Positions 1 to 13,848 of a DNA stretch of 64,000 bases are shown one piece after another. The first letter of the stretch is position 1. Each line of letters opens with the position of its first letter. The position numbers and the translations under genes are program-made. The stretch lies in assembly GCA_902806575.1 (NCBI GenBank), contig CADCXD010000009.1, positions 806,001 to 870,000 of the forward strand, written 5' to 3'. The notes beneath the pieces were generated by a model that saw nothing but the letters and a program-made list of their open reading frames with translations, searched no databases and was not told the DNA's origin. The stretch is from Jackrogersella multiformis (lineage: Eukaryota > Ascomycota > Sordariomycetes > Xylariales > Hypoxylaceae).

Positions 1-3000
1 GAATCCGATAACCGGATCCAACGAGCGAGCTCCAGCGTATGAGATCTCGCTACTAGCTTCATCGGAACCGGACGGGCCTCCCTTGCGAATATCACGCAAT
101 CCTCTTGAGCCGCAAAGCATGAGCCCCTAAGGTCGCAACCGGCTGCAGTGAGAATCTCGGATGGCCCCCTCTTTCCCCTTCTTGGAGTTTGGTACGACCT
201 TAAATAAGTGCTACCAAGCTGATTGAGACATCCTTTATTTACCAAAGACATATAATTCGCTCTTGCCTTCGCCTGTGTGTCTGGCGTCTTCAAAACGACC
301 GGTTTCGAGCCTGTTGAGCCTGCAGAGGGCGCTCCGATCTCTGTAAAAAGGCTGTCCGATGAGCTAATCTGCTCATTGCACCAACATAAAAGGGGTGGCA
401 TCTCATTGGTTCCGTTTTAGATGAAATATAGCACCAACAAACATTAACTAAACATGAAGTATGAAAATAATCGCAATTCTACTCTCGTTGTTGGTAGTGA
501 TGACGAGAGAGCATCTTACAGTGGTTGGTTATAACAGCTCCGCCTTAAGCGAGTTACTTTCGACAGTGCCAACACACACGCGGTACATACGCCAGGACCT
601 ACCGTTTGCATGCTGACCCGGACTGTTGGGACAAGCAAGGGGTTGGTTGCCTAGTTTGCTGCGAGGCATTGTACATAAGTGTCACTAGAGGGATCCACAC
701 ACCTACGAACTCTCTATGGCTCCTTGATTGGAGCGCATTGCGAGGTGACCATACACCGAGTTCTCTTCAAGGACAAGGTCTACAGGGTGGTCGAATAGTC
801 TTCCTTCTCGTAGCCTATTTAGGAAACAGAAACGGTCCGATGATGAAGGGTCCTTGTACCGGTTCAAGATAGACGAATCTCTTATCAAATGTTATATCAA
901 CCCCCATCATGATTTATCCCACGACTCTAGCCTCATCAGGGGCTAAGAGCAACTTTTCATATCAATCCATAGGTAGATCACAAGAGGCGCCTACCCATTT
1001 CATTGGGATGGAGGCACATGATCTCCGGTTCATGCTCGGTAGAGCTCACTGCATAATAAACAAGCCCGCCACATCGGCCGAAGGCTAGATCCGGGTGGTT
1101 TTGCTACTACCAAGAGATCGTTCTCTGATTCCTGGTTCCTTCACCGCCTCGGTGGTCTGGGTTTCATTGAAAAGGGGACTGTCTACCAACATAGAAACAC
1201 GTGCAGCCCAACCCCAACACTAGAAGCAAAATTTTCAATAGAGGACCTCAGCCTTACCAATAGTGAAACAGTTATAATATAAATGCAACGCTAAACCTGA
1301 CTTGTTTCCTGTTACCTGTTAAATATTTAGGGCGTTGGGCTCCTTGATATCTAGTGGCCTCCCCCTGATGACCACAGCCTGAAAATTCTCAACCGACCTA
1401 CCAACCGCATGGCGGTAAAAATAGCAATAAAATATCCCAACACAACAGTTATCATCATACGTACATCGAATTTTAGCAACTCGTCGATATACCATCAAGC
1501 ACAACATGTATTGTCATCCTTCGCAGTAGCCGAACGTAACGAGCACGACAGTTGTACCTATTGGAATCATGATACATGCCAACCGCTCCCAACCTGTCCT
1601 ACTATCCTACCACCGAAACACGTCGCAAATCTGACACTACGCGCACCTAGGCGAGGATTTGGGGTCGCCGAAGTTATCTAAAGAAAACCCTATCAGTCAG
1701 TGTTGATGATAGTAATCTAACTAACGTGTCCTCGCTCAAGGAGACGCGTCTATTAGCTAGAATTTATCATGAGATCCAATAGGAATTTACGCCATCGAGC
1801 CCTGCCCGCATTGACGACACCGAGGAGACAGCCGCGGGACGAATTTGCTATTTCGGATAATGTCGGCCACGAGACTGTTACCCAAAACGTTAAAATCATT
1901 ATAGCCCCTATGTTTTCTGATAGACCCGATAAACATCCTTAAACCCGAGTATAGCCTGACCCTACGACGCGTCGACACTCCCATACCGAGACGACGCGCG
2001 GCGTGAAGTACTGCGAGACATACAATCCAGCTTAGATACTCGAAACGTCAAGTCCACCAAGGAGTAAAATATCGAAGTCCTAAATACCTACTGAACCGTG
2101 CTAGGTGATCGTAGCCAGCTTCGAAACTCGATTACGATTGCCTCGATGACGAAAGCCGATAGACCTTGTGTTAGCACTACGTCGTGTCATGATAGCGATG
2201 GTATTACTTACGTACTACATATATTCATCTACACTGCCGCTTATTCCGTTTACCGTAGTACAAGCGACTTTCCGATATTCCATCGACTATGTTCCACTAC
2301 GAATAGCCGCATCGTGTTACCAACGTCTCGTCAAATCTAGCACCCACGACGGTCTGGAGCAAGAACAAGGAAGCCGTAGTCCCAAACAAGTAAAGGTCCT
2401 CCATTACGATACCGACTAGCCTACCTGGGTATCTAAGAAGATATTTACCCACATCCACCGTCTATATCTACATGAGTACCTAGTTACCTAGCTATATATC
2501 TTCCTCCTCTCAGTAGTATATGCCCGTTTGGTGTGGATCTGCAACCTAGAAGACGACATTGCCAATACCTACCTTCTTAAAATTGATTGAGGCAATATAT
2601 TTCTGATATTATAACGGCTATCGTACATGAATTATATCACCCTTAGTTGTTTCACACGCTTCGACTAACTAGGGAGCCTCCTATGTGGTCAAGAAGCCGA
2701 TAGTTAAGCACTGAGTTACATTTATGTTAGAACCTCAATCGCCTCTGTGACGCCAAACTTGAGTTTAACTCATATGGTATCCAGAATAATTGCTCGATAG
2801 TCCTTCGAGATCTCTCTATTCTCAACTAGTTCCGGGGACCATAGTCATTTTGGTTGCCCTTGGCGTGGAGTTGTTACTCATTTGTCGGTACATTAGCTTA
2901 TGAAGTCGCTTACTGCTTAGTATGATACTTACCTACCTACCTAGGTATCTAACCTAGTATTCGTTGCCTTGTATGGTAGGCAAGGCTTAGAACAACTCAA

Positions 3001-6000
3001 CTTTGTCAGAGGACTTTATTGAGGTTTTACTAGCCCTGATGATAGGCCCATATAGTATAAAAACGTCGTCATGATATAAATTCCCAAGCCATGATGGTAT
3101 AGCCCTGACACGTTGTTGATATATAACCAGCTGAATAATCTTGTAAGCTCATGTGAAACAACTTAAAACAATTTTCCATAGCAAAGACAATAAAGTGCTG
3201 CGAATTGTTGCAAGTAAGGGAGATAATGAACCGTGGTGGTAGATTATCGTCTGTCGTGTTTTAATCCAGGTGGTGGTTTTAGCGAATATGTACCTGTATA
3301 AAAACTAATATGAAGAAGAAGAAATTATACTGACAACTAGAGGAGCATTGGTAACATATGGTGCGTGAGACTACGATTCTGAAATGGATACTTAATTTGA
3401 TAAATTTAGACTAGGTTACCTAGGTACTGAAAGTTAAATAAGTAATTGTCATAGTCAATGAATAAAATGACAGACAAAGGGGCAAAAAGAAAAGGGGCAG
3501 TTGACGAGAATAACCAAAATGGGTTTAAAAACTCAGTTTAATTATAGGCAGGTAATTGTTAAAACGAACTTCATATCAGAATTCAATACTAAACCTAATA
3601 ATAAGTATTTTCCAAATTGTTGATGATATTAATGCCAAGGTATGGAAAAGGGGTTGAATACCCCTTTTCCTCAAAATATAGTTGATGTCTAAATCCTCAC
3701 TAACCTAGCTTAAACGGATCGACGACACGAGAGGCTAGTTTCAAATTATGCTTGTAAATTACTATAGACTTACCTTTGAAGGATTTAAATAATACCTGAC
3801 CTAAATAAGTACCTGACTCCACAATCTCCAACCAGCACCACTTCAACCTTTTCTTAGATCTTGAACCGTCGTTTAATGCTTATACCTAGGTAGGTTCGCT
3901 TCAAGAAGTTATATTCAATTTCTGTTTATCCTTATATAGCTCCTGCTTGTAATTTATTAACACTAATACATGCCTTAGTCGATATTTCTTTGCTTGCAAT
4001 TATTTCATATAATATACCTTTATTTCTTAAGATTTACTTCTCTGCCTTCTTAGGCAGGTTTAAATCATGAGTAAATTGTCAGGGAACAAGTATTAGCCTT
4101 AGTCAAAATGACCTAGGCACAACAGTGGAATACTATGGAGGCTTCAGTTGTGTACCTCTTAAAGGGGCCCAAAGCTCCCAAGTCTTAGAAAGGAGTCAAA
4201 GGTGAATAATATTATACTGTTACTAATGAACCTCTTCGTAACATCTTCCACTCTATGAAACAGCCAACGCCTAAGGGCTGCTATGTTCCCAGATCTAGTA
4301 CTATAGCCTCCGTCAGGCCCATCCGACCCAAAAGCACGTGAATCTGAGCGAACACTATCTTTAACTTCTGCTTTTTAAGTGTCATAAGCCTAATCTATCG
4401 GAAAGAGACCAGATGGAGGATTCGGCCTGTTGAAGGTGTAATCCGTGGGAAGGAATACATTTGAGACATTGTAGACAAAGGCAGGTATGTTCCTTTATGT
4501 ATACCGCGATCCATAGAGATAGGTTGAGAGCTCCTTGCGCAGAGCAACGTCGTTATTATTCATATCGCAAGGTCTGCCTTATGACATTAAGGGAGTTTCT
4601 CTTTATTTGATAACTTCCTCCGTTTGATTAATATACTAGGTTATAATGTTATGGCTCACGTATCTGTTTTGTTTTTGGTATATTTAATATAAAAGTGTAT
4701 CGTTACCTATGTACATAAATATAGTCTTTTTCCTCCTGAATATTAATAGTCTTAAATGACTTTAAATCGACTTAAGTAAAGTATAATGATTTGTTACTTC
4801 TTTTAGGAACGTACTCTTTTGTACTTCCTTTTATTTTATTTTTATTTTTATTTTTATTTTTATCTCTTTTAGAAATGTATATTTTAAGCGGCTTTATAAC
4901 AACCACTATTAAATATCGAACCAAGTAATCGAAGACAACAATTAATTTCATTTACTATATTCCCAGTCCACCATGCCCATTTCTATGGTTGATTTGGGGC
5001 GTCACGATGTAGTATTAGGTTAGGTCTTTGAGGCGTCCTAATAACTATCAAAGTTTGCTCTCGATAATTTCAATAGCCACATATAGTGGTAGCACAAGAT
5101 TCGGCAGTAATGTGTGTTTAAGATCAAGGGACTAATACTTGGAGAGCTTCATGTAGTTGGAGAATTCCGTCTATGTCGGCGCCTCTTGGCTTATAGCGTC
5201 GTTGTGGCAATACGGGGAAACCAGCCATGTGATCATGCATGAGCTAAATAAACAGGCCTCCAACTCCAAGCTTACACAATAGATCTGTGTACGCCAATCT
5301 CCCATAATATGCTATATTACTTAGATAGTTACAGGGTAAATAAACGACTTGCGGGGAAGCCATGTTGTGGCACCGTTTCCTGAAGTACAACACATGCTGA
5401 TCACATTGCTTTTTCTCAACCCCTGAGAGCTGACTGTGAGCGGACCGAGCCCTCCCCTTAGCAAATGGAGAAAACAACTCAACTACCTAAGAATGGATGA
5501 CGAATCTCGTAGATTAAAACAGATCTTATCCCAGTAACAATCGTCCATCCAAACACCCTTTCCTGATACCTAATTACATTGGCGTGGACGTGCTTGATAA
5601 GCTACATCAACCCACCATGCCAATGCAGGGTTGTTGTCGACGCCACCTAACCGGGGACCTATTCCCTCGGATCCGAGCTTAGCGAGTCATAAACAAATCA
5701 CTACTGAGACGATACGATCTATTCTAATTAGTCCTAATTGAACCAAGCATAGGAGAGTTGACGTGATGTTAGGACCCCCGCCCGGACGTCTCTGTCTATA
5801 TGTAGCTAGGTTGGTACTTACATCCGGTAGGTAATTAATACACAAATGGTTGGTTATTAGCTGCCGAAAAGGGGTTTATGTGCATACACTAGTCCGAGTC
5901 CATGTTTAATAATAATTGCTGAAAACTATATGAGCCTCTGTTGCCGGTCTCAAACCACAATTGCTGACAACCTTATATAGGTATTAAAGGTACCTATAAC

Positions 6001-9000
6001 AGGAGATATTAAGGAGTACCATGCTGACTGGGTACCTTACCTACTTAGTAACTACCGACAGAAAACATGCAATCGCTAAATACGGTACACATAATCGACA
6101 ATAGGGAGTAAACCGTAGATGAATTACTTCCTACGGATGTACAACTACTAATGGGAGATGTCGAAGGAGAGAAAACGGCGACTAGAACAATAATAAGGAT
6201 GACGATATTAAAATAAGGGAGGGTATCTATGCGACGAAACTAGAGGCCTTAACCGTTCATATGCTGTGCGACACGACACGAACATGCAGCTTGTTTTTAA
6301 ATTAGAATAGGTACCTACCTACCTAGGTAGATCTTGTAGTTCGTCCCGTGTGATACCTACACTCGGGGACTTGGTGATTGAATAACAGACAACGAGCCGC
6401 CGGGCCGCACCGGCATACCTATCAAGGTAGCACCTTGCAATACTATAAGCCTTCTTTGTTATAAGTAAGGGTTTATCACTAGCGTGACGTAGTGAATTCT
6501 ATATTAGGAATAACTTACCATATTGTGGTTATTGTTTAGGCCACTACACATTTGGCGAATCCTCACCGGTTTCACTTGCATTCATAGACTACTAGGTAGA
6601 GAGACCAGAGTATGACGCTACTGCTTTGCTAATATGTGACGAATACCTAGAAAGGGAGGTGATCTCCAGCTAGCTTATAAGCCCTAAGATACTCATCGGG
6701 GCGCCTCTCCTAGGTTAAGCGCTTGATATCAGAATCTAACGAACAAGATCAGTCTGCTTCTCGTTCCGCTTTTCACATTACCGAGATCTGCTTACAATCT
6801 ACTATACCCCGGCTCTCTACCCTTTACTATATGACGTTATGCGTTGTGCCGGACGTATGAAGCGATAGAGGGATCGGGTTTCTGCTGATGTGGTGTCTTA
6901 AAGGGATGTAGCCTCCAGAAGGACACCATATTTGTTCTCTAAGATAGACTCATGGCGTCAATGGGGGTCAGCCCCGATATTAGACAACCTAACTACCGTA
7001 ATTAGTCATGTTTTCCGGAATCTCCTTGAATGCAATATCTACCTAGGTAGATATATTTTTACTTGATTCACCTTTACTAATCTTTCCCTTTGTCTATATC
7101 GCAATATTACACCACCCATTTATACCTCGTGACCCATCGAGCACTGGGGGGGGACGCCATGTTCCGCTTTGCCCCAAGGCCCAGCTTTTCGGATCAAGTC
7201 CAACTGCTCCGATGGACCCTCACCACCCATCCGAAAGTAGCAGCTACTTATTGCTCTTGTTTAAACATAACCAAATTTCCTAGATGACACTCAAAACATA
7301 ATTGAGTGAGGCTCAACTATGTTGTCTTCATCACAGTAGCGCAAGTCATGCCGGCCAGGCCTCCCGGAGCCGGCGGAAACTCTTGAGTGGTACAAATCTG
7401 ACACGATTATTAGAGCCCGCTAAACATGAGTACTAGGAAGCTAGGCATTGACTTACCCGCTGATGAGATCTATAACTAATATATTTGAAATTGGATAATA
7501 TGTATGTAAGCTGACAGATACAGCGACACACGAGTAGGCAACTGAAGGAATCAGACTTGACCGGTGTTTCAAGTCCGGCATAGCTGCCCAACACTATCAA
7601 CCGTGGTTGTCACAAAACCATAGTCACTTCATTGGTGCGAGTCGGCGACAATTAAGTATTCTCGAGTTTTCAGCTAACTAGATCTGAAATTAGGCAAATT
7701 CGTAAAGGGGGCAGTACGAACCGTCCGCCCTAGAATTATAACTCAGCCCTAAAGATACTTTGCGACGTGATATGAGATTCATATGAATTAAAATGACGTC
7801 TCACTGGATCTTCATTATCTTCAATGCTCTCGTGCGACCAAAGGTCTCTTTAACGGTACCTCGAGCATCGGGGAGACGCCAGTATAACAGAATTCGACTC
7901 CTAGCAACCACGAGGAATTCAGTGACAGTTATCCGCTAATATGACCTTCCACAGGACTAAATATTAAACCCAAAAGGTATATGATAACAGGGCGCCTAGC
8001 ATAAGGCACTTTTGTTCGCTAGGTTAAATATCGACTAGTCTGCGATACTGTTCATGAGCACGGCAATCATGACGTTAACTACAAAGATCTCACAGCCAGA
8101 AACTACACTAGGAAAAGAGAGGGAATGGTCGAGGCATTCTTCGGGCAGTGCTAGGAAGGGTACAGGAAGAAGTTAGAGTGGAATCCTGCCAGCCGCAAGT
8201 CAATGGAGTCGAAGGAAAGGACACCATCGGCCTGAATACTTCCCCGGTAGGATAGATGGGATTTTTCTGGATTTCCTGGGAAGGCTCCCATATGCTGACT
8301 GCATATTCCACCCAAAGTTGTGAAATGTGATAACCTGGCCCCCTGTAGACACGATTCGGTATTATATCTCCAAGTCTTTCATAAGAGATCCACTCATGAG
8401 CTAAAAATCAAGATAGCATTCAAAAGCTATCCTTTACTCAAAGCCACACGAGGCAGCTTTGTGAGCCGGTAAAAGACGGTTTGGTGCGGTTGCGTCCAAC
8501 TGCCACGGGTTCGCCTATGGGTGCATCATACCTACTACTGCAGCAGGAGAAGTATTGCAGACATAACGCCACTTTGCCTAAATGGTACGATGGCACCCAT
8601 AATCGGTAGTGAAGGAAGCTTGATCTACCAGGCATATTGGGCGGGCCGCGGTGCATCTGCAGGGCGTGGGTAGTAGTAAGATGATTATAGGCTAGTTGGC
8701 TCACTGTAGGTAGGTACTCCAAGGCTCGCCCCTATTTGCTCTTAACACCAAAGGTTCACAACCCCTCCTCCAACGAGAAACTCGACTCTACCTAAGTAGC
8801 TAAGCATATAATATGATACCTAGGTAGGTAGCTCAGATGTTTAATGGAGGGGCAGATAGAACGCCCCTTATGCATATGGCTATCTCGTGGCTTCACTTAG
8901 TGTATCTTAGGGTGATTTTTCTTCGCTGCAGAATGTGGGGATTAGGTAGATGCCCAGGTAGGTAGGTCGGTACATAGGTAGATAAACCTGTATATTTCAG

Positions 9001-10095
9001 CTGTGATACCTCAGATTAGCGAGGGAGGGATGCATAAATTCGGACCTGGCGTTCTGGCTCCAGGCTACCAGCATGCCCACTCACCATGCTACGTTTGTTT
9101 AACTTGTACACTTGACAAGTGACAGTGATCATCTAGTGATATATCTCTGATATTGACAACACCGCCCACGTCCAAAGCAACCAAATTGATGGATTATGAT
9201 CGTTTTCTGGTTTCTAAGCTGATGGAAGCAAAAAATATGGCTGTTCCACCAAGTTGTTGTGACGTCTGCAGTTAGCTGCAATCGTAGAAGCCACGATGAA
9301 ACGGTAACCTACCGTTGGGAGTTCGACCGAGCCCTGTAAGGTATTTGGGAGCCAGCTGAACGTGACTTGAGAGAAGCCTACTCCCCAGTTCTTTGGCACG
9401 AGAGTGTAGCCAGGTTTACCCCCAGTCTTGATCGACGTCTTCAGTGCATATTTGATAGCGGCAGCGGCCGAGGGTCTCGTTTAATCGGCCTTCCTTGACC
9501 TTGCGGTTTTTCTTTCGTTTTATAATTGGTCAAGCCACCTTAAAAATAAGCTGTATCCTTCGCCTGAGTGTCGCTCATTGCCTGCCGTTAGACAGTTTAT
9601 CTTTCAACAACACCAACAGCCCTCAGCCTCACGCAGCCCTAATGCCTTTTCAGTGGCAGCGCGGTCAAAAGATCGCCTGTAATCTGGATGTAACTGTTTG
9701 GAGAGGTTCTATCGTATGCCGGCCCGATATGCAAACATCTGCTTTCATTAGTTAGTTGAGAGGTATTACCAAAATCTCATCAGTTAGATCCGCCCGAACC
9801 ATCCATCACCGTCATCCATCTACGGTACCCTGTTTTGCGCGCGACCCACTTCGAGGCAGTATAGGGTGATTGGATGTTGGCCGTCCGACTTCTAGAAGTA
9901 GAAGCCGCCCTTTCTAAGTGGAACTTGTTAAAGCTAGGCGAACAGGAGGCGTCCGGGAGTGCTGATCCTTCGAGTTCCAAGCCTTCTTTGCCTAAGTCAT
10001 AAAGCCCACACACTCTGCCCTGTCTTTTTCTTCTAGCAGAAAATTTGTTCCTTGTTGCATCACGATTCTTGAACCTTCATCAAAGATCTAAAAAT
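1..10095. other. AT-rich gene-poor region
   Basis: No open frame here exceeds 95 codons, and none shows a recognisable domain, splice-consistent extension or codon pattern like the genes further right. The DNA is AT-rich and carries scattered TACCTAGGTA-type palindromes (near 2937, 3418, 3886, 6321, 7042 and 8820) and a short TTTTA repeat. It could be decayed transposon or subtelomere-like sequence, but I see no terminal repeats, reverse transcriptase or transposase motif. The last few hundred bases probably hold the promoter and leader of the gene starting at 10096. A pyrimidine tract ending in TTCTAG at 10036 looks like the 3' end of a leader intron. Confidence 0.6.
4829..4863. repeat. TTTTA-type simple repeat
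   Basis: Five- to six-base units of T runs interrupted by single A residues are repeated in tandem. It is a low-complexity tract in the AT-rich left region with no gene nearby. Confidence 0.8.
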
Positions 10096-11183
10096 ATGAC
10101 GGGCAATCCGAAAGACAGACACAAACCCCACTCGGAGTCAGCTTCCAGTCATCCTCGTAGGACTGTCAAGACTCACCAGCAGCGTCGCCGAGTCGCCGGA
10201 GTTTCTAGCGATATCGATCCTACCCCAGAAGATGATATTGGTGGGTCTAGAGACCATGGTCACTCTTCTCATCGTTTGTATGATTCCACATATACTGGAA
10301 ATGCAAGCGCCTCTTATATGCAGGGTGATGTCGGCATGACGGAGACTCTCGCGACCTCGAGTGTTTCCTATGATACTGGAGCCGGTTACCATAGTATTAT
10401 TTCTCCAAATCCATCCCTCCACGCGCCCATAGGCTCTTCTGCTTCGCCGCTGGCCAATTTACAGATAGGGGGTGATGCCGAGGCTGTAACCTATGAACCG
10501 CATCTGCAAAATATATCCCCCAACTATACCGAACCATCGCCCTCAAACTCGGCAACTACCACAAGCATCGATACTGAATGGGATAGATCGTTCCATCCCT
10601 ATCCATCATCGGCGAGTAGTTATCCGACCAACCTCTTCACGTCCAACAGTGCGGTCTCGAGCTTCGAGGGAGAGCCTTATCACCAACCTGATAACCCAGT
10701 TCCCACCACCTATGGTGTATCGACGACATTGTCACCACAGCCCTTTGAGGTTTCGGACAACGGTAACGACGGGCAAGGTGTATATGATGAGTTCGTACAG
10801 GATCGTGATCCATACACTCATCAGGAAATATTCCGGATAGAGTCAGGTGGGGCCAACTATTCTCCTCCCGGACGATCGTGGTCCATTGACAACAACGGGG
10901 GTTCCGTGATGTAAGCCTGACCCCGCCCTAATAGTGACATTGACTGACCCCCTGAAGGGATTCACCAGGGCATAGCACCCAAGCAGATATGACGAGGCAG
11001 CCTGAAGAGGAACAGGCCGCTCTCAACGACGAGGAACTTATGGAGTCTAATATCAGAGATTATATGGATGGGGAAGGCCCATGGAGTCCCGAGAACCTCC
11101 ACAGCGCAGATTATAGAACCAACACCTCGTCTTGGTACGACAACGGTACAAACTATGATTGCAACAATGATGAGTCTAACTAG
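10096..11183 (+). CDS. Orphan Ser/Asn-rich, probably disordered protein (two exons)
   Basis: The model joins 10096-10910 and 10976-11183, giving 340 aa. The ATG at 10096 has A at -3 and starts MTGNPKDRHKPH; the open frame extends upstream but has no earlier ATG. The intron of 65 bp starts GTAAGC, holds a TGACTGAC branch-like site and ends CATAG; this acceptor is the one that keeps the acidic downstream frame open. The N-terminal 40 residues are basic (KTHQQRRR). The middle is rich in Ser, Asn, Pro, Tyr and Gly, and the tail is acidic (Asp, Glu, Asn). No membrane segment, zinc site or catalytic motif is visible. The protein reads as largely disordered, perhaps nuclear, but no function is claimed. 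It stands alone between two gene-poor regions. TTTTTCTTCTAG just upstream suggests a spliced 5' leader. I do not recognise the family. Confidence 0.6.
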
Positions 11184-13557
11184 GTAAGTGTGGATTCTCA
11201 CCCGTTGACGATAATATCTAGGTAGTCGCTGATAGTTAGAATAAGACATCAGGTATATCGGACAGGATACCCTTCCAAAGACGAACGGTTGTTTTCATCT
11301 GGAAAATCCAGTGGCACCGTGCGATCGACTTAACAAGTTGGCGTATGGCGTTCAGGAAATGATGTATGTATTATAATGGATGTGTTTTAGATTTGTCTAT
11401 TACCCACGGCCTTCAACGTAGAAATGAATTTCAGCAAAGCAAAAGCCGCCACTGCCAACATGAGTTGGATTTTTAAAAGGGATGGCGATATCGCCACCAC
11501 TCTTATACACTGCTGAACTAGTGAAGGCAGGTTGAACCATTCACGAGGCCGAGATACCTAGCCATATGAGTATTTTCCGAAGCTTGATACGGTGGATACA
11601 ATGAGTGATTATTTCCTATTAGCCCTAAAACCTGATATCCATTCAGAATTCTTCAATGTAATATCACCTTTTATGTACATAGCGGTCGTGCCGGTATATA
11701 TTTCATTATACTGGAAAATACAGATGAAACATCCCCTTTTCTTATAACATCCCCCTGATACGTTGTAATGGCATATAATCCCCTGTTAGACCAAATCTAA
11801 ATCGTAGCAAGGTGTGTGAGAACCATCCAAAATCAAAGATTAATGTCTTGATAAGACAAATAGTAGTTTCTCTAACAAAACGTGGACACCCTCTAAGCTG
11901 GTGCAAGCTACGCCATTGGCGCCACTTTCAGCTGAACTTTTCGCACAGCCACCACATTAGGTATGAGTAGCATATATCCGAAACCCAGTCCAGCCAATCG
12001 AGGGGAGCAGCCATCAAACGCAGCCTCAACACCAAAAATTGATTCTCGGTGGCAGATAACGAATTAACGGTAAAGCCGGCTGCGTCTCAAATAATGTACT
12101 CCTGAAACTTTCATGTAGCACTTTTCATCGCAAAGTTGTGCAACCATGAGTCGCAGACAATGCAGGAGAGTAGAGCTGAAATATTTCCATGATCACTAAC
12201 CACGGATGCGCCGAAAAGATAAAGCCGTTAGGTGTGAGTATCGGACGTATGTCTTAGAGATATGGACAAGATGCGTACCTAGGTATTATGAGGTGTATTT
12301 TAACTCTAGGATATATTGCACCACAAGTGTCAAGACGGTCAGGAGGAGAGGTAGTGTAGGCATTAGAAAGCCAAGAGGTCTGATTAAACTCATTCCGGAG
12401 TTCGATTCAATATTTCCCCGAGATACTAAGGACATTATCAGAAGGCAGGTAGACGGTAGATCGAAGCACAGCCCTGGATCTCTTGGCGATCCTTCTTCTC
12501 CAAGATAAGACGGCTTTGGTGGGTATTGGGAGCAAGGAAAATGGAGTTGGCCCTCCTGATCGTCTGCGTAAGGAAACGATTAGCAATCCTCATACAGTAC
12601 AAATCAACTGATACATCTAGACTACTTAGGTAGGTACAGTAGGTAACTAATATATCAGCTCGAGAAACGCGTGTATACATATTGACTTACAAGTTAACTG
12701 CTTACCTAGGTACTTACCTAGCGCTTAGGATGTAGGTATCCAGCCATGGTGGAACGGTCACAGATTTGGATCTTGCACAGCCTCAACCTAGTTGGCGGGA
12801 GCATTCGAAACGGCACATATCATGTTAGACAGCCTAGGTATATTTAACTGTTCTTATTTCAACCGGCATAAGTAAAATTTAACTGGAACCCCTAGGGGGT
12901 TCAAGAACGCAGGATAACTGCCTTGTTAGCTATTGCAACATACTTCATATGCCTATCAGGCATAACAAGCCTCTTCGACTTGGATATAAACACCGAAACA
13001 TACTAATAGAGCCAAACACCAATACGTTAGACATCGTCTTCAACTATTAAAGGCTATCAACGGAGCCTCGTAACTTCTGAACTCGCCATGATTTGTGTGA
13101 TGCCCTCTAAAATGTTTATTTAAGGCTGAAGACGAGTTTTTCAGAAGAGCTTGTAAGATATAGCGATGGACCTAATAAATCTGCCATTATTTAGTGCCGC
13201 ATCTATATGTGTACCTATGTAAGTTTCCAAGAGGCTGTCGCGTGGGTGGAATCATGAATATACTGCAAAACCCCCTGGTACACAAGGTTCAAAACTTGAC
13301 ATCAAAGCTGGTCTATGTTGGCACTAACCTGGAGGCTACTTAAGCTCTCTATTTCATCTAGATAGGAGAAGGAATAAAAGAATGAATAATTTTCCATCGT
13401 AACTTAATACGATAACAAAATCATGATAACGACATCAGCTATACACGTGTAGCCACAAGGGAGAAATGTTAATCGTCTCGGTACCCAACCTTGTATGTCT
13501 TCCAAGAACAGATAGGTAGATTGAAAGTTGTGAATGGCGGAGAATAATATTGATATA

Positions 13558-13583
13558 TCTACCTAGGTACCTAGGTACCTAAA
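13558..13583. repeat. CCTAGG palindrome pair
   Basis: Two CCTAGG cores at 13562 and 13570, 8 bp apart, sit in a run built from TACC and TAGG tetramers, about 270 bp upstream of the Gemin2-like ATG. It belongs to the family of similar clusters found through the window's intergenic DNA. Confidence 0.75.
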
Positions 13584-13774
13584 GTATCACGATGTTAAAT
13601 CGGTAATTAATAGCCATGCACTAAATAGGTACAAGTAGTATATTTACAACGGGCGGAATGCCCCGTCATTTAAGCTCTTATCGATATATGCAACAAACCG
13701 TCTAAATTTAAACTTTCTACCTTATTTCATATTTTTATTCTCCTAGTTGTAGTCGTACACATTTCTTCAACGTC

Positions 13775-13803
13775 ACAACAACAACAACAACAACGACAAC
13801 AAC
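13775..13803 (+). repeat. CAA trinucleotide repeat in a 5' leader
   Basis: A nearly perfect CAA tract with one CGA interruption ends about 45 bp before the ATG of the Gemin2-like gene. It would lie in the 5' untranslated leader if transcription starts upstream. Confidence 0.8.
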
Positions 13804-13848
13804 CACCATCACTATATCAATTAGTCGTTGATTGCTTTGTCAACCACT

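Larger units (their letters stand above)
11184..13848. other. Gene-poor intergenic region
   Basis: There is no supportable gene. A 100-codon frame at 12206-12508 lacks recognisable motifs or bordering splice sites. Several CCTAGG palindromes occur (about 12278, 12709, 12833, 12891, 13562 and 13570). The last 100 bases form the promoter and leader of the downstream gene. Confidence 0.5.

Noticed and set aside
606..2419. Several open frames of 60-90 codons on both strands near the left edge
   Set aside because: Most lack an ATG in good context, none shows a domain, and no splice sites join them in phase.
8438..8722. 94-codon minus frame
   Set aside because: No motif or splice extension; length is within chance expectation for this composition.
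12206..12508. 100-codon plus frame with an ATG and basic composition
   Set aside because: No recognisable family, surrounded by AT-rich DNA and CCTAGG repeats; could not be extended through splice sites.
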